From: an uncultured Thermomicrobiales bacterium
GTDB taxonomy: Bacteria > Chloroflexota > Chloroflexia > Thermomicrobiales > UBA6265
Assembly: GCA_902806395.1 (NCBI GenBank)
Contig: CADCWH010000095.1
Span: forward strand, 1 to 6,819
DNA length: 6,819 bases
Reading direction: 5' to 3'
Below, piece by piece: positions 1 through 5,893 of the stretch. The notes under the pieces are model-generated. The model made no database searches. It was not told the origin of the DNA and saw only the letters and a list, made by a program, of their open reading frames with translations. A program made the translations under genes and the position numbers. Numbering within the stretch: position 1 is the stretch's first letter; the number at the start of each line of letters is the position of its first letter.

Positions 1-75
1 CCGAACGATCCATCCCGGTATTGGGTGCCGGCGCGGACCAGCTTGGCGGATCTCCCAGCGCTGGCCCGTCGAGTC
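1..75. other. Left-edge flank beyond the left hydrolase
   Basis: No gene can be supported in this short stretch downstream of the minus-strand hydrolase. A minus-strand ATG at 13-11 could begin a following gene, but it has no clear ribosome binding site. The 10-bp palindrome CCAGCGCTGG at 55-64 has no loop and no T-run, so it is not a terminator. Confidence 0.4.
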
Positions 76-993
76 TCAGGGCATGATACTGCTGGGAGAC
101 ACGGTTTCGACTCGGTCCAGGAAGTCCTCGAGGACTCGTCGATAGCGCGCCGGTTCCTCCACGTGAGCCATGTGCGCGCTCTGTTCAAAGATCACCACCT
201 CGGAATTCGGGATGCCACGCCTGAGCATCTCGGCGAGATCTGGTGTCGCCTCGTCGTAGCGTCCTGCCGTCACAAGCGTAGGGGTGGCGATCTCGCCCAA
301 CCGATCGCTCACGTCCCAGTCCCGCAGGGTCCCGGTGGCATGGAACTCACTCGGTCCCCACATGGTGGTGTAGACCTCGTGGCGGAGGCGCTCATGGCTC
401 CGTTTCACGAAATCCGGCCACTCGGCGAGGCGACAGACGTGCCGTCGATAAAACGTCATCATCAGGTCCTGATACTCGGGGTCGTCGGTCGTGTGATTCG
501 CTTCATGGTGGAGAAGGACCCGCTGCACCTCGGGCGGCAAGTCTGCCCGCAGCCGGTTCGCCTCGGTGATCCACGCCGGTGCGCTGGCCGTGGTGCTCGC
601 GAGGATCAGGCTGTCTAAGCCGGCGGGTTGGGTCAAGGCGTATTCCAGGGCCAGCATGCCACCCCATGAGTGTCCGAGCACGTGGACGCGCTCGAGGCCG
701 AGTGCGTCACGGACACGAGCAACTTCCTCGACGAAGAGTTCGATGGTCCAGAGGGAAGGATCACTCGGCTGGTCGGAATGACCACAGCCCAGCTGATCGT
801 AGAAGATCACTCGCCGCCGGCTCGTCGCGAGCGCTTCGAGAGGCAGCAGAGAGTCATGCGGCGCGCCGGGCCCGCCGTGCAGACACAGGAGCGGCGCCTT
901 CCCAGGGTCTTCGCGCTCGCCAACGATGCGATACCAGACGTTGTGCCCCCGGAACGAGACGTGTCCTTCTGCGGCGGCAAGGTGCTGGGTCAT
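76..993 (-). CDS. Prolyl aminopeptidase-like alpha/beta hydrolase (peptidase S33, F1 type)
   Basis: This is a 305-residue cytosolic serine hydrolase that probably removes N-terminal residues (proline or other hydrophobic residues) from short peptides. The landmarks are HGGPG at 39-43 (oxyanion hole), DQLGCGHSD at 66-74, the nucleophile elbow GHSWGG at 107-112 (Ser109), Asp247 in GRYDEATP and His274 in SAHMAHVEEP, with a helical cap at about 135-225. Glu216 (GPSEF) and Glu248 (next to the catalytic Asp) sit where tricorn-interacting factor F1 has the two glutamates that hold the substrate's free amino group, so an aminopeptidase or amino-acid amidase is more likely than an esterase. The start at 993 is chosen because GGAGGA lies 5 nt upstream. 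An in-frame ATG at 1062 would add 23 residues unlike the family. There is no signal peptide. The gene diverges from the transporter operon and is not part of it. The family call is firm; the substrate is inferred. Confidence 0.92.
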   Translation of the reverse strand: MTQHLAAAEGHVSFRGHNVWYRIVGEREDPGKAPLLCLHGGPGAPHDSLLPLEALATSRRRVIFYDQLGCGHSDQPSDPSLWTIELFVEEVARVRDALGLERVHVLGHSWGGMLALEYALTQPAGLDSLILASTTASAPAWITEANRLRADLPPEVQRVLLHHEANHTTDDPEYQDLMMTFYRRHVCRLAEWPDFVKRSHERLRHEVYTTMWGPSEFHATGTLRDWDVSDRLGEIATPTLVTAGRYDEATPDLAEMLRRGIPNSEVVIFEQSAHMAHVEEPARYRRVLEDFLDRVETVSPSSIMP

Positions 994-998
994 TGGTG

Positions 999-1004
999 TC
1001 CTCC
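999..1004 (-). promoter_or_regulatory. Ribosome binding site of the left hydrolase
   Basis: GGAGGA on the minus strand, 5 nt before the ATG at 993. It decides the start in favour of 993 over the upstream in-frame ATG at 1062, which has no comparable site. Confidence 0.75.
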
Positions 1005-1028
1005 GCGTTCGGCCATGAGGTCTTGCCC

Positions 1029-1039
1029 GGTACTGTACC
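1029..1039. promoter_or_regulatory. Perfect dyad GGTAC-T-GTACC, possible operator for the left hydrolase
   Basis: Two 5-bp arms are separated by one base, and a further half-site CGGTA follows at 1044-1048. The dyad lies 36-46 nt upstream of the ATG at 993. Its centre read on the minus strand is TACAGT (1037-1032), a tolerable -10 hexamer, but I find no good -35 partner 16-18 nt further upstream. A repressor site overlapping a promoter is the simplest reading. A chance palindrome cannot be excluded. Confidence 0.3.
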
Positions 1040-1129
1040 TGGCCGGTAGACGCGATCATCATGGGTAACCGCTGTCTCGACCATCGCCGCTGACCCGACT
1101 CACCTTGGGGGGCGGGAGCACCGGGGCCC

Positions 1130-1146
1130 GATCCGACCCCCGGATC
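1130..1146. repeat. Short inverted repeat GATCCG/CGGATC
   Basis: Six-base perfect arms at 1130-1135 and 1141-1146 surround a 5-base C-rich loop. No T-tract follows on either strand, so it does not look like an intrinsic terminator. It could be a protein-binding dyad or chance. Confidence 0.35.
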
Positions 1147-1153
1147 AGTGCGA

Positions 1154-1194
1154 GCCGATCACGATGTCCCAGTGGGGCGCTAACAGGGATCGGC
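1154..1194. repeat. Inverted repeat GCCGATC/GATCGGC
   Basis: Seven-base perfect arms at 1154-1160 and 1188-1194 are separated by 27 bases. It lies close to the hairpin at 1130-1146 and shares its GATC-containing arms. The function is unknown. Confidence 0.3.
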
Positions 1195-1357
1195 ATCACC
1201 CGTCTGCGGCGGTCGGGAGTCTAACCCCGCGAGTGATGACCGAGGCGAGCCTGTCGGGCGCGGGACGACGGACTGCCTACTCCTGCCCAAGACGATCATC
1301 TCGGATGACCGTCCCGCCGGCTCGCGCAGACCCGCGGCCGCCTGCCAAGGACCCGCG

Positions 1358-1386
1358 TTGACGGTGCCTGGGGCCTATGGTAGCGT
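1358..1386 (+). promoter_or_regulatory. Candidate promoter of the transporter operon
   Basis: TTGACG at 1358-1363 (5 of 6 to the sigma-70 -35 consensus), then a 17-base spacer and TAGCGT at 1381-1386, which fits the relaxed TANNNT -10 pattern of G+C-rich bacteria. Transcription from here would leave a leader of roughly 140 nt before the ATG at 1535. A second TTGACC at 1394-1399 has no -10 at the right distance. This is the best site I can find in the region, but the -10 match is weak. Confidence 0.4.
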
Positions 1387-1438
1387 GCCGAACTTGACCA
1401 CGCGTGAGTCGATCGGGACCGGGCCATATCTACAGATC

Positions 1439-1489
1439 CGCCGGCGCGGACCTCTGTGCCAATGACCACTCATCCGGCCTGCGCCGGCG
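1439..1489 (+). repeat. Inverted repeats in the presumed operon leader
   Basis: CGCCGGCGC at 1439-1447 is the exact reverse complement of GCGCCGGCG at 1481-1489. A smaller hairpin, CCGGC-CTGC-GCCGG at 1474-1487, uses part of the same right arm, so the two folds exclude each other in RNA. The element ends 45 nt before the ATG of the binding-protein gene. There is no T-run, so it is not a standard terminator. It could affect translation or be a dyad for a regulator. G+C-rich arms of this size also arise by chance. Confidence 0.35.
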
Positions 1490-1525
1490 AGTGATTCGAT
1501 GGACGGGTGGATCGACCAGACCAAT

Positions 1526-1532
1526 GGGGGAA
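1526..1532 (+). promoter_or_regulatory. Ribosome binding site of the binding-protein gene
   Basis: A GGGGGAA tract ends 2 nt before the ATG at 1535. The spacing is tight, but it supports this start over the in-frame ATG at 1499, which has no purine tract ahead of it and would put 12 extra residues in front of the export signal. Confidence 0.6.
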
Positions 1533-1534
1533 CC

Positions 1535-3133
1535 ATGGCTACGACTGACGTCGGCGGACCGACCACGGACTTCTTGCACGCCCGTCTCGATCGGCGTCAC
1601 TTGCTGAAGGTGGCGGCGATCACCGGCGGTGCGGCATCGCTCGGCGGGATGCTGACGCCCTTCCAGGCGGCCCACGTCGCGGCCCAAGAGGCGCAGTCCG
1701 GCGGGACACTGATCGTCAGGCTCGATTCCGACATCATCGGAGTCGATCCCCATGGTGCCTCGGCCGGGATCGACCGGAACGTTTACACGTCCGTGTACGA
1801 CGGGCTCGTCACGATCGACAAGGACTTGAACTTCGTTCCGGCCCTGGCCGAATCGTTCGATACGCCTGACGAAATGACCTACGTCTTCAAACTGCGCCCG
1901 AACGTCACCTTCCACGACGGAACGGCGTGTGACGCGGCGGCGGTGAAGTGGAACTTCGACTGGATCCTCGACGAGGCAAATGCGTCACCGCGCCGGTCCG
2001 AGTTGGTCGACATCCAGGAGGTCGTGGTCGACGATCCGCTCACGGTTCGGATCGTCCTGAAGAACCCGTTCGCGCCTTTCCTGGCGATTATCTCCGACCG
2101 GGCAGGTTACATCGTGTCCCCGGCCGCGCGGCAGCAGTTTGGTGAGGACTACCAGCGGAATCCCGTCGGGACGGGACCGTTCCGATTCGTGGAGTGGATC
2201 AAGGACGATCACATCACGTTCCAGCGATTCGATGACCACTGGGAAGAGGGATTGCCGTATCTCGACGAGATTCGGTACCGCCCGATCCCCGACGCCACCG
2301 TCGCCCTCACCGAACTGAAGACGAATAACATCGGCTTCTTCTTCGGGATCGACCCGAAGGACGTCGAAGATGTGAAGTCGACGCCGAATCTCCAGTATCT
2401 CGAAGGACTGGGCGTCGGTTACCAAGGTCTCTGGATCAATACCGCCCAGGGGCCCTTGGCGACGAAGGCGTTGAGGGAGGCCGTCGCGTTCGCGGTCGAT
2501 CGGGATGCGTTGTTCGCGGCGGCCTACTACGGAGTCGGGCAGATCGCCCATGGTCCGATCGCCCCGAGCAGTTGGGCGTTCGACCCGGAATTCCGCAGTC
2601 GTCCCCGGGACTTGGACCAGGCTCGGGCGAAGCTGCAGGAGGGCGGGCAGCCCGATGGGTTCCCGTTGCTGCTCAAGGTGGCGAATACCCCACTTGGTCG
2701 CACGATCACCCAGATCGTCCAGGCCAACCTGCAGGAGGTCGGGATCGAGGTCGAGATCCAAACCCTTGAGTTCGGTGCCCTGCTCGAGGCTGGGGAGCAA
2801 GGGACCTTCGACGCCCTGAGCCTGGGGTGGAGCGGCCGCATCGACCCCGACGGCAACATTCAGCCGATCTTCCACAGTGGCGGAGCGTTCAACTATGGCA
2901 AGTACAACAATCCGCAGGTGGACCAGCTGATCGCCGACGGCCGGACGACGAGCGACCGGGAAGAGCGAACGCGTATCTACCGGGAGATCCAGCGCATCAT
3001 CAATGAGGATGCGGCCTACGTCTTCACCTATTTCCCGCCCGCGTCGTTCGGTGCGGCCGACTACGTGCAGGGGTTCACGGTGACGCCAGACGCCCTCATG
3101 CGTTTCAGGACCGTCTGGCTCGACGAGTCCTAG
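1535..3133 (+). CDS. ABC transporter substrate-binding protein, family 5 (peptide/nickel type), Tat-exported
   Basis: This 532-residue extracytoplasmic receptor would capture a peptide-like solute and hand it to the DppB/DppC pore encoded next. The N-terminus has a twin-arginine signal: DRRHLLK at 19-25, a hydrophobic Ala/Gly-rich stretch to about 43, and a likely cleavage after VAA at 48-50. There is no lipobox cysteine. The family 5 fold is shown by the block from PALAESF (102-108) to FHDG (126-129), NPVGTGPFRF at 209-218, LREAVAFAVDR at 313-323, and GWSGRIDPDGNI at 431-442 followed by NNPQVDQLI at 458-466. In DppA/OppA the DxxDP-like segment helps fix the ligand's amino end, and here it reads GRIDPDG. 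The length is normal. It is the first gene of the operon. The ligand (oligopeptide, dipeptide, glutathione or an opine) cannot be read from sequence. Confidence 0.95.
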   Translation: MATTDVGGPTTDFLHARLDRRHLLKVAAITGGAASLGGMLTPFQAAHVAAQEAQSGGTLIVRLDSDIIGVDPHGASAGIDRNVYTSVYDGLVTIDKDLNFVPALAESFDTPDEMTYVFKLRPNVTFHDGTACDAAAVKWNFDWILDEANASPRRSELVDIQEVVVDDPLTVRIVLKNPFAPFLAIISDRAGYIVSPAARQQFGEDYQRNPVGTGPFRFVEWIKDDHITFQRFDDHWEEGLPYLDEIRYRPIPDATVALTELKTNNIGFFFGIDPKDVEDVKSTPNLQYLEGLGVGYQGLWINTAQGPLATKALREAVAFAVDRDALFAAAYYGVGQIAHGPIAPSSWAFDPEFRSRPRDLDQARAKLQEGGQPDGFPLLLKVANTPLGRTITQIVQANLQEVGIEVEIQTLEFGALLEAGEQGTFDALSLGWSGRIDPDGNIQPIFHSGGAFNYGKYNNPQVDQLIADGRTTSDREERTRIYREIQRIINEDAAYVFTYFPPASFGAADYVQGFTVTPDALMRFRTVWLDES

Positions 3134-3136
3134 CCG

Positions 3137-4081
3137 ATGGCGAGGTTCATCGGGAGTCGCCTGATCACGATGATACCGGTGCTGCTGTTCGTCAGCGTCG
3201 CCGTCTTCCTCATGGTGCATCTCACGCCGGGGGATCCGGTCAAGCTGATGTTGGGCGAGGACGCGGGGCCGGAAGCGGTCGCGGCCCTGCAGAGAGACCT
3301 GGGACTCGATCGGTCGCTGCCCGTGCAATACACGCGGTGGCTCGGCGATGTCCTCACAGGTGACCTGGGGCGGTCGATCCGGACGAATCAGCCCGTCTTC
3401 GAGGCGATCGTCTCTCGACTCCCTGTGACCTTGGAATTGGCGTTCCTATCGATGCTGCTCGCGCTGGCCGTTGGACTGCCGACGGGGATCCTCGCGGCCA
3501 TCAAGCGGAACTCACCACTCGATACCGCGAGCACGACGGTCGCGCTGCTGGGGATCTCTCTACCCAGCTTCTTCGTCGGCATCCTGCTCATCCTGCTTCT
3601 CGCGCAGCAGCTCCGGCTCTTGCCCCCCAGTGGCTATGTGCCATTCCGCGAGGATCCGGTGCAGAACCTCAAGCTGATGATCATGCCCTCGATCGCGTTG
3701 GGCGCCGCCTTGGCCGGGATCCTGTCCCGGATGATGCGGTCCAGTCTCTTGGAAGTGCTGGGAGCGGATTACATACGGACGGCGCGCGCGAAGGGCCTGA
3801 ACGACCGCAGGACCATCCTCGGTCACGGGCTCAAGAACGCGCTGCTGCCGGTCGTGACCGTTGTCGGTCTCCAGACCGGTGCTCTCCTCGGGGGGGCTAT
3901 CCTGACCGAGACGATCTTCGCGTTGCCCGGCGTTGGGCGACTGGTGATCGACAGCATCTTTGCCCGTGACTTTCCCATGGTCCAGGGGGTCGTCCTCTTT
4001 CTCGCCTTGGTGCGCGTCCTCAGCAACCTGGTGGCCGATATCACGTACGTCCAACTGGATCCGAGGATCTCCTACACCTGA
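3137..4081 (+). CDS. ABC transporter permease, DppB/GsiC type
   Basis: A 314-residue inner-membrane protein that forms half of the import channel. It starts with a typical DppB-like N-terminus (MARFIGSRL and a first membrane helix at about 10-29). The HLTPGDP motif at 28-34 and the extracellular segment containing GDLGRS at 75-80 follow. Further membrane segments lie near 98-122, 132-157, 182-199, 236-260 and 281-304. The cytoplasmic coupling (EAA) loop is at 211-238, with AKG at 218-220 and KNALLP at 233-238; it docks onto the ATPase. The C-terminus YVQLDPRISY is family-typical. The gene begins 3 nt after the preceding stop and has no strong ribosome binding site, so translation probably depends on ribosomes finishing the binding-protein gene. 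Substrate specificity comes from the binding protein, so DppB, OppB or GsiC cannot be told apart here. Confidence 0.95.
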   Translation: MARFIGSRLITMIPVLLFVSVAVFLMVHLTPGDPVKLMLGEDAGPEAVAALQRDLGLDRSLPVQYTRWLGDVLTGDLGRSIRTNQPVFEAIVSRLPVTLELAFLSMLLALAVGLPTGILAAIKRNSPLDTASTTVALLGISLPSFFVGILLILLLAQQLRLLPPSGYVPFREDPVQNLKLMIMPSIALGAALAGILSRMMRSSLLEVLGADYIRTARAKGLNDRRTILGHGLKNALLPVVTVVGLQTGALLGGAILTETIFALPGVGRLVIDSIFARDFPMVQGVVLFLALVRVLSNLVADITYVQLDPRISYT

Positions 4082-4100
4082 GTGGTGGAAGGGTGGAGCC

Positions 4101-5003
4101 ATGGAAGCTGATGCCGGCGTGCAGGTCGCGGGACGTTCCGGTCCGCTCCACGTGCCGGTGGCAGCTGCATCGCCGGCGCGACAGTTCGTGCGCCGACTCG
4201 CGCGAAAGCCACGAGCCGTGATCGGAGGAGCGGTCATCGCGGCGATGGTGGTCGCCGCGGTCTTCGCGCCGGTCGTCGCTCCATACGATCCCACCAAGCA
4301 GGATTTCACCAACCTGCTGCAGGGGCCATCACCTGCTCATCTCCTGGGCACCGATGAGCTCGGCCGCGACACCTTGAGCCGGGTGATCTACGGAGCCCGG
4401 GTCTCGCTCCAGGTCGGGATCATTGCGGTTGGGTTGTCCCTCATCGTCGGGGGCGGCCTGGGGTTGATCTCGGGATATTCCGGCGGGGTCGTTGACACGG
4501 TCATCATGCGGATCATGGATGGTCTCCTCGCCTTCCCAGCCCTGGTCCTGGCCCTGGCGATCACGGCGATGCTCGGCCCGAATCTCAGGAACGCCATGAT
4601 CGCGATCGGGGTGACGGGCATTCCCTCATTTGCCCGGTTGATCCGGGGCCAGGTACTCGTGGTCCGAGACCTAGAGTATGTCCAAGCGGCCCACTCTGTG
4701 GGCGCTCGTCACGGGCGCATCATGGTGCGCCATGTGTTGCCGAACACGATCGCGCCCATCATCGTCGAAACGTCCGTCGCGATCCCGGCGGCCATCCTCG
4801 CGGAGGCGGGTCTGAGTTTCCTTGGCCTGGGCATCCAGCCCCCGATGCCGAGTTGGGGGGCGATGATCAACACCGCCCAGGGGTACATGCAGCGGGAGCC
4901 ATGGATCGCGATCGCACCGGGTGCCGCGATCCTGGTGGCGGTCCTGGCGTTCAACTTTCTGGGCGACGCGCTACGGGACGCCCTCGACCCACGGTTGAAG
5001 TGA
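4101..5003 (+). CDS. ABC transporter permease, DppC/GsiD type
   Basis: A 300-residue inner-membrane protein, the second half of the channel. A cytoplasmic N-terminal tail of about 38 residues leads into the OppC N-domain and the first membrane helix at about 39-60. The hallmark HLLGTDELGRDTLSR is at 80-94, and the core permease domain has membrane segments near 103-125, 142-158, 164-180, 216-232 and 269-288. The coupling loop EYVQAAHSVGAR lies at 192-203 and runs to HVLPN at 211-215. SFLGLGIQPPMPSWG at 239-253 and the terminal NFLGDALRDALDPRLK are typical of the family. The start at 4101 follows GGAAGGG (4087-4093) with 7-nt spacing. The same frame is open upstream to 3960, but that part overlaps the DppB-type gene and reads as shadow. 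It lies 19 nt after the previous gene, and its stop overlaps the next start in TGATG. Confidence 0.95.
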   Translation: MEADAGVQVAGRSGPLHVPVAAASPARQFVRRLARKPRAVIGGAVIAAMVVAAVFAPVVAPYDPTKQDFTNLLQGPSPAHLLGTDELGRDTLSRVIYGARVSLQVGIIAVGLSLIVGGGLGLISGYSGGVVDTVIMRIMDGLLAFPALVLALAITAMLGPNLRNAMIAIGVTGIPSFARLIRGQVLVVRDLEYVQAAHSVGARHGRIMVRHVLPNTIAPIIVETSVAIPAAILAEAGLSFLGLGIQPPMPSWGAMINTAQGYMQREPWIAIAPGAAILVAVLAFNFLGDALRDALDPRLK

Positions 5004-5890
5004 TGACCCCCGATCCAGACTTTTCCCTGCCACGAACAACGAGTCGAGGCGTCGCGTTCACCGAGCTGGGCCATGGTCCGGCGCTGCTCACGATCCATGG
5101 TGGTCCGGGAATGGATCATCGGCTGTTTCGCCCGTACCTTGACCCGCTTGCCGAGCATCTCCGGCTAGGGTATTTCGATCTGCCTGGCCATGGTCAGTCC
5201 GGGCCGATGTTGGACGAGAGCCTGTCCGGCATGGCAGAGGCGATCGACGATGTCCGGACTGCCCTCGGGGCACCGACCATCGCCTTGCTGGGGAGTTCCT
5301 ACGGCGGGTTCCTCGCCCTGACCTACGCGTTGGCCCATCCTGATACCGTCTCGGCCCTAGTACTGGTCGGTACCACCGCGAGTCACGGGTTCCGCGACGA
5401 GTCGCTCAAGGTCGCGGAACGACGGGCGACGCCCGAGATGCTCGCCTCACTGGGTAGGCTCTGGGATGGCAGTCTGGAGAGTGATGCCGCGTTCGAACGG
5501 GCGTGGCGGAAGGTCTTCCCCTTGTATTTCCATCGCCTCCCACTCGCCGACATCGATGCGCTGGCACGACGAAGTCGGTACCGGTTGGACACCCGACGCC
5601 GGATCTTGCCGACCCTGCAACGCTATGACCTGCGCGAGCGGCTGCCGGAGATCACCGTTCCGGTCCTCATGATCACCGGTCGGCATGACTGGATCACGTC
5701 CGTGCGGCAGGCCGAGGAGTTGGTCGCTGGGCTCCCCCGTGGTCGGCTCGTCGTCTTCGAGGACAGCGGCCATTACCCGTTCATCGAGGAGCCAGGTCGG
5801 TTCCTCGACGTCGTGCGAGCCTGGCTGGCGGTGCATCTGCCCTCGACCCAATCGGCTGATGCCACGACAGGACGTGCCCAGGGAGGATGA
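5003..5890 (+). CDS. Alpha/beta hydrolase, prolyl aminopeptidase-like (S33 relative)
   Basis: A 295-residue cytosolic alpha/beta hydrolase. HGGPG at 32-36 forms the oxyanion hole. DLPGHGQSG is at 59-67, the nucleophile elbow GSSYGG at 97-102 (Ser99), Asp229 in GRHDW and His257 in DSGHYPFIEEP, so the triad is complete. The cap (about 128-210) is rich in Arg. Unlike the left-hand S33 gene it has Trp230, not Glu, after the catalytic Asp, and no GPxEF motif in the cap, so the usual grip on a peptide's amino end is missing. It may therefore be an amidase, esterase or peptidase of different specificity. The start at 5003 overlaps the permease stop by one base, indicating translational coupling. The open frame upstream to 4853 lies inside the permease gene and is shadow. 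Its place in the operon suggests that it acts on the imported solute. Confidence 0.9.
   Translation: MTPDPDFSLPRTTSRGVAFTELGHGPALLTIHGGPGMDHRLFRPYLDPLAEHLRLGYFDLPGHGQSGPMLDESLSGMAEAIDDVRTALGAPTIALLGSSYGGFLALTYALAHPDTVSALVLVGTTASHGFRDESLKVAERRATPEMLASLGRLWDGSLESDAAFERAWRKVFPLYFHRLPLADIDALARRSRYRLDTRRRILPTLQRYDLRERLPEITVPVLMITGRHDWITSVRQAEELVAGLPRGRLVVFEDSGHYPFIEEPGRFLDVVRAWLAVHLPSTQSADATTGRAQGG
5881..5887 (+). promoter_or_regulatory. Ribosome binding site of the GGT-family gene
   Basis: GGGAGGA lies inside the last codons of the hydrolase gene, 6 nt before GTG at 5894. This strong site decides for the GTG start over the in-frame ATG at 5918, which has only a weak upstream purine tract. Confidence 0.75.
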
Positions 5891-5893
5891 GTC

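Larger units (their letters stand above)
994..1534. other. Divergent intergenic region without a convincing gene
   Basis: About 540 bp separate the starts of two divergent transcription units. The short open frames here, for example 1164-1361 on the plus strand, have no ribosome binding site, no recognisable domain and an arginine- and proline-rich composition typical of noncoding G+C-rich DNA. I see no tRNA, T-box or other RNA motif that I can name. What can be seen is a set of short inverted repeats (1130-1146, 1154-1194 and 1439-1489), one candidate plus-strand promoter near 1358-1386, and the dyad near the left gene. The length is more than two simple promoters need, so regulatory content is plausible. 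Confidence 0.6.

Noticed and set aside
55..64. Palindrome CCAGCGCTGG as terminator of the left hydrolase
   Set aside because: It has no loop and no U-run on the minus strand, and a 10-bp palindrome is not remarkable in this composition.
25..618. 197-codon open frame on the plus strand opposite the left hydrolase
   Set aside because: It is antisense to a well-supported S33 gene and has no ribosome binding site or known motif.
1164..1361. 65-codon open frame in the intergenic region
   Set aside because: It has no ribosome binding site, is Arg/Pro/Ser-rich, and has no similarity to a small protein that I can recognise.
1394..1432. TTGACC followed by TATCTA as a second operon promoter
   Set aside because: The spacer is 27 nt, far outside the 16-19 nt range, and there is no acceptable -10 at the proper distance.
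994..1534. Known riboswitch, T-box or tRNA in the divergent region
   Set aside because: I could not find the conserved T-box sequence, a cloverleaf, or any riboswitch core I know. A covariance-model search would settle it.
1985..3328. 447-codon open frame on the minus strand opposite the binding-protein gene
   Set aside because: It lies antisense to a gene with clear family motifs, is rich in Arg, Asp, Gln and His in the manner of antisense frames in G+C-rich DNA, and has no recognisable domain.
3560..4312. 250-codon open frame on the minus strand across the two permease genes
   Set aside because: It spans two real genes and their junction, has no domain signature, and has a composition typical of a shadow frame.
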